A DNA stretch of 64,000 nucleotides. It comes from Edaphochlamys debaryana. Taxonomy: Eukaryota > Chlorophyta > Chlorophyceae > Chlamydomonadales. The notes beneath the pieces are model-generated. The model saw only the letters and a list, made by a program, of their open reading frames with translations. It ran no database searches and was not told where the DNA came from. Below, one piece after another: positions 12,101 through 21,934 of the stretch (its first letter is position 1; each line of letters begins with the position of its first letter). Location: NCBI GenBank assembly GCA_016858145.1, contig JAEHOE010000078.1, positions 434,001 to 498,000 on the forward strand, in the 5' to 3' direction. The position numbers were made by a program, and so were the translations under genes.

Positions 12101-14964
12101 CTGCTGCTGCGGAGGCGCAGGCGCCGCCGCCGTGCGGCTGCGGGGTCCAAAGGGGACCCGGAGGCTGGGCCTGGCTCCAAGGCCCAGCAGGGCCCCGGTG
12201 ACACTGGCTGCGTGTTTCTGGGCGTGGAGGAGGGCCAGCCCCTGCCGGAGTGGTCCCCGCTGGCGCACGAGCAGGAGGCGGAGGAGGTGGGGCGGGGTCC
12301 AGGGTGTTCGGAAGGCCATGGCCAGCGTCCCTTTCCTACGGCCGCTACCACACGTAAGCGCGCCTTCGCCTTCCCCTTCCCCGCTTCTCATCCTGCAGCT
12401 CGAGGTCCTAGAGCGGACCTACGGGCGGACCCATGCCGACAACAATGGAGCGGAGGCGGTCGAAGTTGACTGTCAGGCGCCGGATTGTGCTGATGGGGTC
12501 GGCGGCGATGGGGCCGCCGCCTCGACGACCGCTGGCTTCGCCGCCGCTTCGCTGCTGCTGCGGCCGGCCGTGACCCAGATCGGCGAGGACGGCACCGCTG
12601 GCGCCAGCATTGCCGCCACGAGCGATGAGGTCACCATCTCGCTGCCCCAGGGCTGCGAGGGGCCTGACGTGGCGGCTGAGCTGGCGGGAATGGCGGCTGA
12701 GCTGCGGGCCAACGTGCAGGTGAGACGGTCTGGCGCTGTACGGCATTACTACGGCATCTCTACGGCATCACTAGTGGGAGAGGAGAGAGGGCTTAGTCAT
12801 GGCGGGACTAAGCTGCGGGCCAAGGCGTGAACGATGCCCAGGGGCATGACGGCCCCCACTGTCAGAGGCCGGGTCCCCACTGTCAGACACAGGGGGCGCC
12901 TAGCTGAGCAGCACGTACTGACCAGGGTTGATGTTTGCGCAGGATGTGGCGATTCGGCTGGAGGGGATCCTCGGGACGGGGAGCTTTGGGATCGTGTACA
13001 AAGGTACGTCTGTGGGACTCCGGACGCGGAAGGCCCTCAACCGCACTAGGCCCCTGGACTGGGCGTCCAACGCAGCATGTTGCTAGTACCGCACAGAAGC
13101 TGCCACGACCACTCTGCCTTCCTGGCCAAACGTCTTCCCCACACTGCGTCCCGCACGGCGTTTTGTGTCGTGTGCAAGCGCGGACTCTCGGATGCGGCCC
13201 TCCTGCCCTCTCCCTCCCAGGCACGTGGCAGGGCCTCCCCGTGGCCGTCAAGACGGTGGTCTTCTCCGCCTCCCAGGAGCGCCGCCGCCGGGCGCTGCAG
13301 GAGGCGGCGCTGTGCCAGAGCATCACCCACCCAAACATCATTGTGTGGAATGCACGAACGCTTCTAGCACAGCGCATGCGCGACCGGGCTTGCCCCTGTT
13401 GACCGGCATCCGTGACCCTTTCTTGCCCACGTGCTCTTCCCCGCAGGCCACCTATGCCTCCGAGCTGCAGCCCATCAGCTCCGTGGGCACGGGCTTCAGC
13501 TCGGGCGGTGGCGGTGGACGCGGAGGGGGCCTGCCCGGGCAGGGTGTGGGCAGCTCTGGGGAGGGGCGCTTCGTGGTGAGACGAGGGCTCAAGTGCAAAA
13601 AGGTTTAGAGAGCGACGCCCCCGCCTAGACTGCGTTTTGCACTCCAGGCAGAGACGGTGCCTGCTCCCTGCCGTACAGGGTTTGCATGCTGGTGCTGTAC
13701 TGCCCTGCCAAGACCTGCCGATTCTTCTAGCTAGGTCCTTACGTCCCGTCTGTCCGCTTCCCTTCCCTCCATCTCTCCCCTGCAGCAAGACTGGCGGCTG
13801 TACATCGTGATGGAGTACGCGGATGGGGGTCCGCTGGGCAGGCTCTTTTCCAACAAGGAGCTGTGGTTGGGGCCGGAGCGAGTGAACCTGGTGAGGCTCG
13901 GGGATGGCTATATGCCAAAGGCTACGCTTGCCTCAGCTGCTACTGTGAGCCGGCTAGGTCTTGGAAGGTGCTGCCCTGCCCTTTTTACTTAATGACACCT
14001 GGCTTATCCTTGGCCCGGCGTTAGTCCCCTGTCTTTGCCCACCCTGTGCCGCCCTCCCCAACCTGCAGCCCGCCATCCTGTCCCTCGCTCTGGGCATCGC
14101 CCGCGCGCTGTCCCACCTGCACTCCAAGCGGATCGTGCACGGCGACCTCAACCCCAACAACGTCATGCTCAAGCGGGACCCGGCCGAGCCCTCGGGCTAT
14201 GCCGTCAAGATCGGGGACTTCGGGCTCAGCGTCATGCTGCCCGACCACCGCACGCACCTCAGCAACCTGCGCATGGGGACCATGTTCTACATATGCCCGG
14301 CAGTGGTCATGAAGGTAAGAAGCGGAGCGTTGTAGGAGCTCTGCCCTCCAGTTTAGTAGCTCAGTGCTCCCTCACGCACTCATCCCACTCACCGCCGCGC
14401 CTCCTCTCACCGCAGGGCCAAGTGGGGCCTGCGTCCGACGGTGGGTCGTGGGGTGGGACAGGCGGGTCACTTCAAAGGGACTCTAGGTGGTTGGAGCTTG
14501 GGCTCTTCTGGCACCTGCGCGTGGTCCCCGGTCCAGCCGAGGACATGCCTTTGACGGACGCAGATGCTACCACACCCACGGCCGGATGGCGCTGCGATGT
14601 CCGTTCCCACAAGCCCCGCTTAAGTGCTGTCCTTGGCCCCTTCCGTCGTCTGTCTGCTCCGGCCTTTCACCCACACGCACATGCCCACCCTCCCCCAGTG
14701 TTTGCTCTGGGTGTGATGCTGTGGGAGCTGTACCACGGCCGGCCCGCGGGCATCCGCACGCCCGAGGGCCCGCGCTACTGCTCCCTCTTCCCCGCCTTCC
14801 CGCCCTCCTGCCCGCCCGCCTACAAGGAGGTGACACTGGGCTGCCTGCGCAAGCACCCGCACAAGCGCCCCACCGCACACGAGGTGGAGGCGGCGCTGGG
14901 GGCTCTGCTGGCCTCCCTCGATTCGTCAGCCTCCCCGCGCTCCAAGGATCAGCCGCGAGCCTGA
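9145..14964 (+). CDS. Receptor-like protein kinase B (17 exons, 822 aa)
   Basis: Intact copy and the best reference for the family. Exons: 9145-9582, 9922-9972, 10139-10195, 10375-10444, 10661-10752, 10894-10910, 11022-11160, 11823-11903, 12038-12286, 12399-12719, 12943-13003, 13221-13342, 13447-13575, 13786-13890, 14069-14314, 14417-14441, 14699-14964. All are GT-AG and in phase. An Arg-rich leader precedes a Leu-rich signal/anchor (residues about 35-48). The ectodomain (about 60-287) carries paired Cys motifs (CIMRRC, DPAC...TDC). A Gln-rich stalk exon follows, then a transmembrane helix at about 316-340 and an Arg run. DTGCVFLG/LPEWSP is just inside the membrane. Kinase: GTGSFGIVYKG, Lys 536, HGDLNPNN with Asp 670, DFG Asp 694. 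Two introns (10196-10374 and 14315-14416) are absent from C. The 3' end and downstream DNA match pseudogene E. Substrate unknown. Confidence 0.88.
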
Positions 14965-16104
14965 GCGCCCAACAACAACACACGCGTTACAAGGGCCGAC
15001 CGCTGGAGCGCTTCACGGTGCGCGCGTTTTTGGGCCTCGGCAGAAGTATGCGTGGGGCCTCCTTGCAAAGAGCTGTGGCGTGCTGAGGCGGCCGGGCGGG
15101 ACTTGCTGAGCGAGCGGCGGGGGCCTGCATTCGACTTCATCGCCTAGGGGGCTGAGATGAAGCTAAGGTTTGTGAGCGGTGGTCTGAGCATGACGCCTCG
15201 GGGTTTGAAGAGCCGGATGGAAGGACCTGTTGCAGGAGGTGTTGAGAAGGCCGGGCACCCACGGATGATTGCTCAAGTAGAAGACGATGCCTTTACGTTG
15301 CTTGGGGAGCATTCTGGTGTGGTGCATATCCACGACAGCTCGATGCACACCTGTGCACTGCACATTATCTCATGTTTGCTACGCTGCGGGTTCTGTGATG
15401 AGGCATCTGCCTAGCGTTGGTTGGGGCAGGAGGGCATTAGGCCACGGAACACGTAGGCTGAGCGGGAACGGATGCACCCATGTGTGGCTTCGGGGTTGAC
15501 GGGCGTACGTTGCGTATGATGCGTTTTGTACTGCATGCATGACCGGGCGTTGTCGGTTCGGGGGCGCACCGGTACTGGTTGGGCTGAGGGCTTGGGCACT
15601 GTCCTTGCTTGCGGTGCTTTTGCTTCTATCTGCATTTGGCGGAGGCCTCCTTTCGGTGGGACCCCGTTTGTACGGTGTACTGCTCAACGTTGCCTAGTTG
15701 ATGCATCCAGTCATGTTATCCGGGCCTGGCTCCGCCCAGGCCGCCCTGCTGCGCGGGTGTCGTTGAGGCGCCTAGGGTTCCCTGCCCAGGCCCGCTTGGG
15801 GCATGCAACCGCGGCCTGGACCCGCCACGCGCCAGGACCCGCGCTGATGCCTATACTCCTCTCCAGTCTGCACTCATGCCACCTCCTCGCTCAACACAGT
15901 TCCCTCTGCGTTCCCTTCACTTGACGCCAGCCTCTCCCTCCCGCCCCGCTCGCAGGCTCCCTGCGGCCCCACGCTCAGCACGACCCAGCCACGATTGGCT
16001 TGTGCGAGAGGGAGGACTGTCTGGCCGCGAGACGTCTTGACACCGCAAGAGCTCCTGCTGATTACGCAAGACCAATGGAATAATCCCTTCCACCAGTAGC
16101 GCTT
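14965..16104. other. Intergenic region between B and C
   Basis: This holds the 3' untranslated region of B and the promoter of C. No coding feature is supported. The part around 15540-15680 is clearly duplicated in reverse in the D-E intergenic region (about 32340-32450), and the first bases after the B stop match those after the E stop. The last 125 bases are listed separately as a shared 5' block. I found no TGTAA signal for B here. Confidence 0.6.
15979..16104 (+). promoter_or_regulatory. Conserved 5' block upstream of C (shared with D and E)
   Basis: About 125 bases directly before the C start codon are nearly identical to the sequences directly upstream of D and E. The block contains a CCAAT motif at 16072-16076, about 30 bases before the ATG. 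It is absent before A, B, F and G. It is likely the proximal promoter plus 5' leader; conservation among three copies may reflect recent duplication or conversion rather than function. Confidence 0.5.
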
Positions 16105-19100
16105 ATGCACGCCCAGAGCTGCAGCTTGAGGCAGCCGACGCAACGGGAGCCGCGCGGCCAAGCTCGCGGCGCTGACCCACCGCGGCGCCTTCTGTCCAAC
16201 CTCAGCCGCTCCGCAGCACCGCAGCGCTGGTTGCTGCTGCGACTGCTGCAGCTTCTCAACTGCTGGCTGCTGCTGCCCGGGGCCCGGGGCGCGGGGGCCG
16301 CTGCCGGCGCGACTGTTCCCGCCAACGACACGCGCAGCCTGTTCGCTGCGCTCAACAACCCCGGCGTTGCTGTGGTGGAGCTGCACGACTCGATCGTGCT
16401 GAACCGCTCGGAGTGGGGCGGCCTGGCCGCGGTGAACCGCGACGTGCTCGTCACGGCCTCGCCCGAGCGCGCAGCGGCCAGCACCTATGTGCTGATCGAC
16501 TTTGCGGGCCTGGACGTGATCATCGGAGTGGGCCGGGGCTGCAAGCTCACGTTCAGAGACATCGAGGTGAGGCGGGGGGGCCAGGGAGCCGGGGCAGCAG
16601 TGGGTGTAGCACCGCAGGTGAGGCTGCAGCGGGTCGGGGCAGACATGGGTGGCTCAGCAGGCGCTAGCTTGTCGGGGTGGAGGTTGTGGCTTGAGCGGTG
16701 GGTGTGAGGTCTGGGAACGGGGCTGGCCCGTGGGCGAAAGAGGCCTGAGCTGCTGCTCGTGCGCCGGTGCGGAAGCGGGGCCTGGGGTGCTGTGACGGGC
16801 TGGTGACCCCCTGAACCCCCGCCCACCCCGGCAGGTCGTCAACGCTCTTGCAACAACGGGGATCTCCTTTCGGATCATCAGGCAGGCAGGTCCGGGCGGG
16901 TGTACGTGGCTTCAGCCCCCCGGGTCGCAGGCTTGGGATGGGCAGGAGCCAACGGGGTGCGTGCACATGGTCGCTGCGTAGTGACATACCCACCACCCTC
17001 GCCTCCCGCAGAGCCCTGGAGCAATAATGGTCTTCGATCACTGCATCCAGCGCCGCCGGGTGGGACTGCCGTACGAGGCAGCCGCAGTGAACGGCAATGC
17101 CGTGCCGCGCCCGCCGGGCTTCCCGGGGAAGCAGAACTGTGAGCACAAGGGTTCTTAACGAGGTCCGACAGGGGTGAGAGGGTTTGGTGCGTCTTTCCTG
17201 TCTGCCGACGCTGACGCATGCACGCATGGCGCTTCCGTTCCTTTTACGGCAGGCTACGTCGCTAGCCCCGTCACGTACCGCACGACACGAAGTGCCGAGC
17301 TTGTGACCCTGGACCAAGCCATGCGGTGCCCTGACTGGGCGTCGGTGAGACGGGCGGGTTGGCGGGCGGGGTTGAGGCGGGCGAGTTGGCGGGCGAGCAG
17401 GGCATGTTTTTGCTGCTGCGTGCTGTGCATAACCCCGCCCGCGTGTGGAGAGTGGGGAGGAAGTGGCGGGGGAGGGAGGACTGCAGCAGAGAAGCGTTCC
17501 TTGTGTGCACCTCATCCGTCATGCCCAGCCCTGGTCTCTGTGCTCTTGCCGTGTCCCGCGGCGCAGACTGTACCCCTGGACAGGTGAGGGGCAAAGGGTT
17601 GCACAACTTGTGACGGTTGTTGGGGGTGCAGGGGAGTAAGGGCGCTACAGCCTCAGCCTAGCTAAGACCCCTCAAAGAAGGGCATGGGGGCACGACACCG
17701 CCTGATGTTGTGGAGTCCCCCGCGTTACCCCGACTCCCCCCTGCCTGCCCCTTCCGCCAGCTCCCTAGCCTCGCAGGGCCTGGTGTACGGCGGATACGTG
17801 TATGTAAATCACAACAACACAATCTACGTGGTGGATAATCGGGTTGACCCCGCTTGCCTGGCCGTACGACCTGGGAGCGAGTGCGTGCTACTGCTGGTCG
17901 AGGTGAGTGTGCGGTACATCATCTTTCTGCATCACCCGCCCACGCAACACACAGCCCTGAAAGTCTGGCGGTGGGCGAGGGGCAACGAGGGCAAAGGGGG
18001 CAAATGCGCAGCAAGGGCTTCGGCCGAGAATGCGTGTCGTACTGAGGCACTTGCTCCTGCGTGAATGCAACACACAGCCCCACAGTACCACAGCCTTGGG
18101 CCCTGTGTACAGTGTGCCATTGCGACTTAGCCACACAGCACGCCACCAAACGCCGCCAAACGCCACCAAACGCCACCAAACGCCACCAAACGCCACCGAA
18201 CGCCACCAAACGCCACCAAACGCTGCCAAACGCTGCCAAACGCCACCAAACGCCACCAAACGCCACCAAACGCCGCCAAACGCCACCAAACGCCACCAAA
18301 CGCCACCAAACGCCGCCAAACGCCACCAAACGCCACCAAACGCCACCAAACGCCGCCAAACGCCACCAAACGCCACCAAACGCCACCAAACGCCGCCAAA
18401 CGCCACCAAACGCCGCCAAACGCCACCAAACGCCGCCAAACGCCACCAAACGCCACCTTGTCTCGCGGTTGCGTGCCCTGCCCTCCGCAACGCAGCAGCT
18501 GGATGCCCAGGAGCGGCAGCGCGCAGCGGCGGCGCATAACAGAGGAGGAGGCCGGGCGAGTCCGCTGGTGAGTCCTCCGCCGGCTTGACCCGGGCATCCT
18601 AGGGAGAGGGAGACACGCACACGCCCTGGTATGTAGGGCGCTGGCTGGAGACCCGGGAGGTTGCTACCAAGCATGCATCATTCAGGCCTCACTGACATTC
18701 TCCGCTCCCTGTGTGGCGTCCGCAGCTCGCCATCGCCATCGCTGTGCCGTTGGCCGTTGTGGCGGCAGCAGCTGCGCTCGCGTCGGTGCTGCTGCTGCGA
18801 AGGCGAAGGCGCCGCCGCCGTGCGGCTGCGGGGTCCAAGGGAGACCTGGAGGCCGGGCCCGGGTCTGGCGCCAAGGCCCAGCAGGGCCCTGATGACACTG
18901 GCTGCGTGTTTCTGGGCGTGGAGGAGGGCCAGGCGCTGCCCGAGTGGTCCCCGCTGGCGCACGAGCAGGAGGCGGAGGAGGTGGGGGGGGGCCCGGGGCT
19001 TGGTGTGGGGGTCTATCTGCCGTGGCAGGGGCAGCCCGTGCGTGCCGGGTGCCCGGTCTGCCGCCTGTCCTTGCTATGGCTCACCACCTCCTGGCCCTTG

Positions 19101-21303
19101 CCTCATTGCTTTGTGCCTCCTCAGCGAGCGGTGCAGGAGCGGATGCTTGACGACACCGCCCTCAACTCCCGAGTAAAGGCGATGGCGGGGGGTCCGGCGG
19201 CGGTGCCGGTGCCGGCAGCAGCGGAGGCCACCGGCGGCGGCCCGGCCCCGGCTTCCCTCTTGCTCCGTCCGGCCGCCACGCAAGCGGCTGAGGGGGAAGC
19301 AGGGGCCGACAGCAGCAGCGGTGCAGTGCCCAGCACAAGCGATGGGGTTACCCTGCAGCTGCCGGCTGTGCGGGAGGCGGGCGGGGCGGTGGACGTCGCT
19401 GCGGAGCTGGCGGGAATGGCAGCTCAGCTGAGGGCCAGCGTGCAGGTGCGTGGGAAGCCGGCACCGGGACTTACCTGCGGCTTAGCCGCGACAGGGATGG
19501 GGGCTCGCTTGGGCGAACGGCTGTGACTTTGCTGCCTTAAACAGGGACCCGTCCCAAAGTGCCTTCGATGTGAGCCGTTGACTGCGCCGGGTGCACTCCT
19601 GCCCCTCCCCTGCAGGACGTGGCAATACGGCTGGAGGGGATACTGGGCAGCGGCAGCTTTGGCATCGTGTACAAAGGTGCGTCGGTGGCATGTGGGTCGA
19701 GGGAAGCGCGCGGTAGGAAGGTGGGTCAGGGAGCTGGTCAGCTGCTCTGCTCATCACCAGCTGCCAGTACCTGCCTCTCCGGCATGGCCTAACGTGTCCA
19801 CCTCGCTACCGCCTCCCTCCCACCCCCAGGCACGTGGCAGGGCCTCCCCGTGGCCGTCAAGACGGTGGTCTTCTCCGCCTCCCAGGAGCGCCGCCGCCGG
19901 GCGCTGCAGGAGGCGGCGCTGTGCCAGAGCATCAGCCACCCAAACATCATCGTAAGCCGGGCTGGGGCGGGGCCGTTCGGCCTCGAGGGCTGGGCCCTGT
20001 AGTCACTTGCGACCATTCGAACGGACGAAAGTTGGCATGGTATCTCAAGCGGGGCACGCGGCGTCACCTCAACATGTCATGCCCTGTCCCGCCTCCTCAG
20101 GCCACCTATACCTCCGACTGCGTCCCTGAGCTCTGCCGTACGGAAGAAGAGCGGAGGAAGCGGAGCGGGGGGGCTCGAGGGTGGTCGCTATGTGGTGAGC
20201 CCTGGATGAGTGCCGTACGGGTGCCGTACGGTTGTTGCAAGCAATACCGCCCTGAAACCTACCGGTTCTTGCTAGGTCCTTACGTCCCGTCTGTTTGCTT
20301 TCCCTTCCCTCCCTCCGCCCCGCAGCAAGACTGGCGGCTGTACATTGTGATGGAGTACGCGGATGGGGGGCCGCTTGGTGGGCTGTACGGCAGTAAGGAG
20401 CTGTGGGCGGGGCCGGAGCGAGTAAACCTGGTGAGGGGCTGGGTCCAGGGCAAGGGACCCTTGCGCACTAGGGCTCCCCTTCGGTGAATGTCCTTGCCTT
20501 CGTGTCAGGGCAAAGCGGGATGCCTCCGACTCTGCTTCCCTCAGCTGCTACTGTGAAACGACTAGCTGCCACCCCGAACTCAATTGACACCTGCCGTCCT
20601 GCCCCTTCCCCTTTCAGCCCGCCATCCTGTCCCTCGCTCTGGGCATCGCCCGCGCGCTGTCCCACCTGCACTCCAAGCGGATCGTGCACGGCGACCTCAA
20701 CCCCAACAACGTCATGCTCAAGCGGGACCCGGCCGAGCCCTCGGGCTATGCCGCGAAGATCGGTGACTTCGGGCTCAGCGTCATGCTGCCCGAACACCGC
20801 ACGCACCTCAGCAACCTGCGCATGGGGACCATGTTCTACATATGCCCGGCAGTGGTCATGAAGGGACACGTGGGACCGGCGTCGGACGGTGCGTCGGGGG
20901 GCCGAGCAAGGGAGAAAGGCGCCCTTTACTGGGTTCCGCGACTCGAGACGATTGCTTTAGCCTGGCACGGCACCTGAGCGCACTGGTCCCTGACACTGCC
21001 CGTTTCACTCACCCCAAGCATTCATCCTCCCTCCCTCCCCCAGTGTTTGCTCTGGGTGTGATGCTGTGGGAGCTGTACCACGGCCGGCCCGCGGGCATCC
21101 GCACGCCCGAGGGCCCGCGCTACTGCTCCCTCTTCCCCGCCTTCCCGCCCTCCTGCCCGCCCGCCTACAAGGAGGTGACGCTGGGCTGCCTGCGCAAGCA
21201 CCCGCACAAGCGCCCCACCGCACACGAGGTGGAGGAGGCGCTGGGGGCGTGTCTGGAGGGACTGGGGGCGGCGGGGGACGAGATCCAGGGGCAGGGGATG
21301 TAG
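16105..21303 (+). CDS. Receptor-like protein kinase C (860 aa if one intron is retained)
   Basis: Same plan as B. Exons: 16105-16566, 16835-16885 (GC donor), 17012-17138, 17253-17344, 17567-17583, 17761-17902, 18496-18567, 18726-18980, 19125-19445, 19616-19676, 19830-19951, 20101-20430, 20618-20888, 21044-21303. Signal/anchor is near residues 46-58, the transmembrane helix near 322-346, Lys about 544, HGDLNPNN Asp about 710, DFG Asp about 734. The exon starting at 20101 has lost 2 bases plus an in-frame 30-base block relative to D and E. If spliced at 20194 like its relatives the frame breaks; reading through 20195-20325 restores it and adds about 43 residues before the hinge strand. C may therefore be functional with an insert or a young pseudogene. 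A long 10-bp minisatellite sits in the intron after exon 6. A TGTAA lies at 21910. Confidence 0.75.
18141..18457 (+). repeat. 10-bp minisatellite (about 31 units) in an intron of C
   Basis: The unit is cgccaccaaa, repeated in strict 10-bp phase with a few variant units (gccgccaaa type, one accgaa, two ctgccaaa). It lies between the exon ending at 17902 and the exon starting at 18496. Because 10 is not a multiple of 3, all frames read the same ten-residue cycle and stay open, which creates spurious ORFs on both strands. The equivalent intron of D keeps only about two units (29983-30003), so the tract expanded in C or collapsed in D. Confidence 0.95.
20195..20325 (+). other. Stop-free intron of C that restores the kinase frame if retained
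   Basis: This 131-base segment has the donor (gtgagc) and acceptor (cgcag) of the homologous intron in the other copies. Splicing it out of C leaves a 94-base exon before it, which is not a multiple of three and throws the next exon out of frame. Keeping it gives 225 bases (75 codons) from 20101 with no stop, joining in frame to the strand that begins QDWRLYIVMEY. The insert would lie in the loop before kinase strand 5. Confidence 0.65.
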
Positions 21304-21909
21304 GTGTGGTGGCAGTTGCCGGTTGGCGGAAGGGGCTACGGCGGGACTGAACACGCGGCCACGCAAACTGGGTTGATCCGTAAGCCTAGCCAAGGTTGGG
21401 GCACAGAAAGCAAGAGGCACTGATCTGGGGGTCGGGCACAAGCAACGGCCGAAGGCTATCTAGGACTGTACTTCATGCGATGGGGTTGGGTGTTGGCGGC
21501 GTTGGGCCATTGTTGGCAAGCAGACTTCCTTTGCGTGCGCTGAGTGCGTTGATGCGGGTGCCGTGAACAGGGAGCATGCGGACCGTACGTGCTCTCTCGT
21601 GACTGACGCGGGGTTGCGGATTGCTTAAAATTGTGTGCTGCGCCATGGACTGGACGCCAAGCGCGGACCGGCTGGGAGCTGGTAGAGCTGCGTTATGCCT
21701 GATGGGGATGGCGGAGCGTGTGCATGCAGAATTGATGACTGATGCAAGTGGCCAGGATTGCCGCACATCGCATTCTGCTGAGAAGGCACAGCACGCAGGA
21801 GGGCTCGGTAGCGTAGGGTGGGTCTTCTGGCTGCCGGGCTCGTGCCGGGCTCGACCCGTACTCTAGCAGGTGGACCGGGTGCAGCGCATGCCTGGGCGGT
21901 GTCGGAGTT

Positions 21910-21914
21910 TGTAA
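21910..21914 (+). terminator. Candidate poly(A) signal (TGTAA) of C
   Basis: TGTAA is the usual polyadenylation signal of chlamydomonad algae. This one lies about 610 bases after the C stop codon and is the first on this strand in the region. Pentamers occur by chance, so support rests on position only. Confidence 0.4.
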
Positions 21915-21929
21915 AGCGCACATGAAGCC

Positions 21930-21934
21930 TTACA
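21930..21934 (-). terminator. Candidate poly(A) signal (TGTAA, minus strand) of gene H
   Basis: The plus strand reads TTACA, so TGTAA is on the minus strand. It lies about 1.5 kb after the H stop codon and only 16 bases beyond the C signal on the other strand, as expected for tail-to-tail genes with overlapping ends. A 1.5-kb 3' untranslated region is long, so H may have an unrecognised last exon. Confidence 0.3.

Larger units (their letters stand above)
9583..21440 (+). repeat. Left arm of a large inverted duplication (genes B and C)
   Basis: This arm carries B then C on the plus strand. Its mirror on the right carries D (like C) then E (like B) on the minus strand. Similarity extends beyond exons. 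The long B intron 11340-11820 matches 35830-36320 reversed. The B-C intergenic DNA around 15540-15680 matches 32340-32450 reversed. The C 3' flank 21301-21440 matches 27030-27160 reversed. Boundaries are approximate because divergence and local conversion blur them. The B leader itself (9145 to about 9250) is not shared. Confidence 0.75.

Noticed and set aside
14069..14314. Calling the family pseudokinases because of HGD and CPA
   Set aside because: The ATP-binding Lys, catalytic Asp, metal-binding Asn and DFG are all present, so loss of activity cannot be claimed.
18141..18457. Possible CRISPR array
   Set aside because: The units are contiguous 10-mers without spacers, in a eukaryotic intron.
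18030..18588. Repetitive ORFs across the 10-bp minisatellite on both strands
   Set aside because: A 10-base period keeps all frames open; the tract lies in an intron and the frame from the preceding exon stops at 18064.
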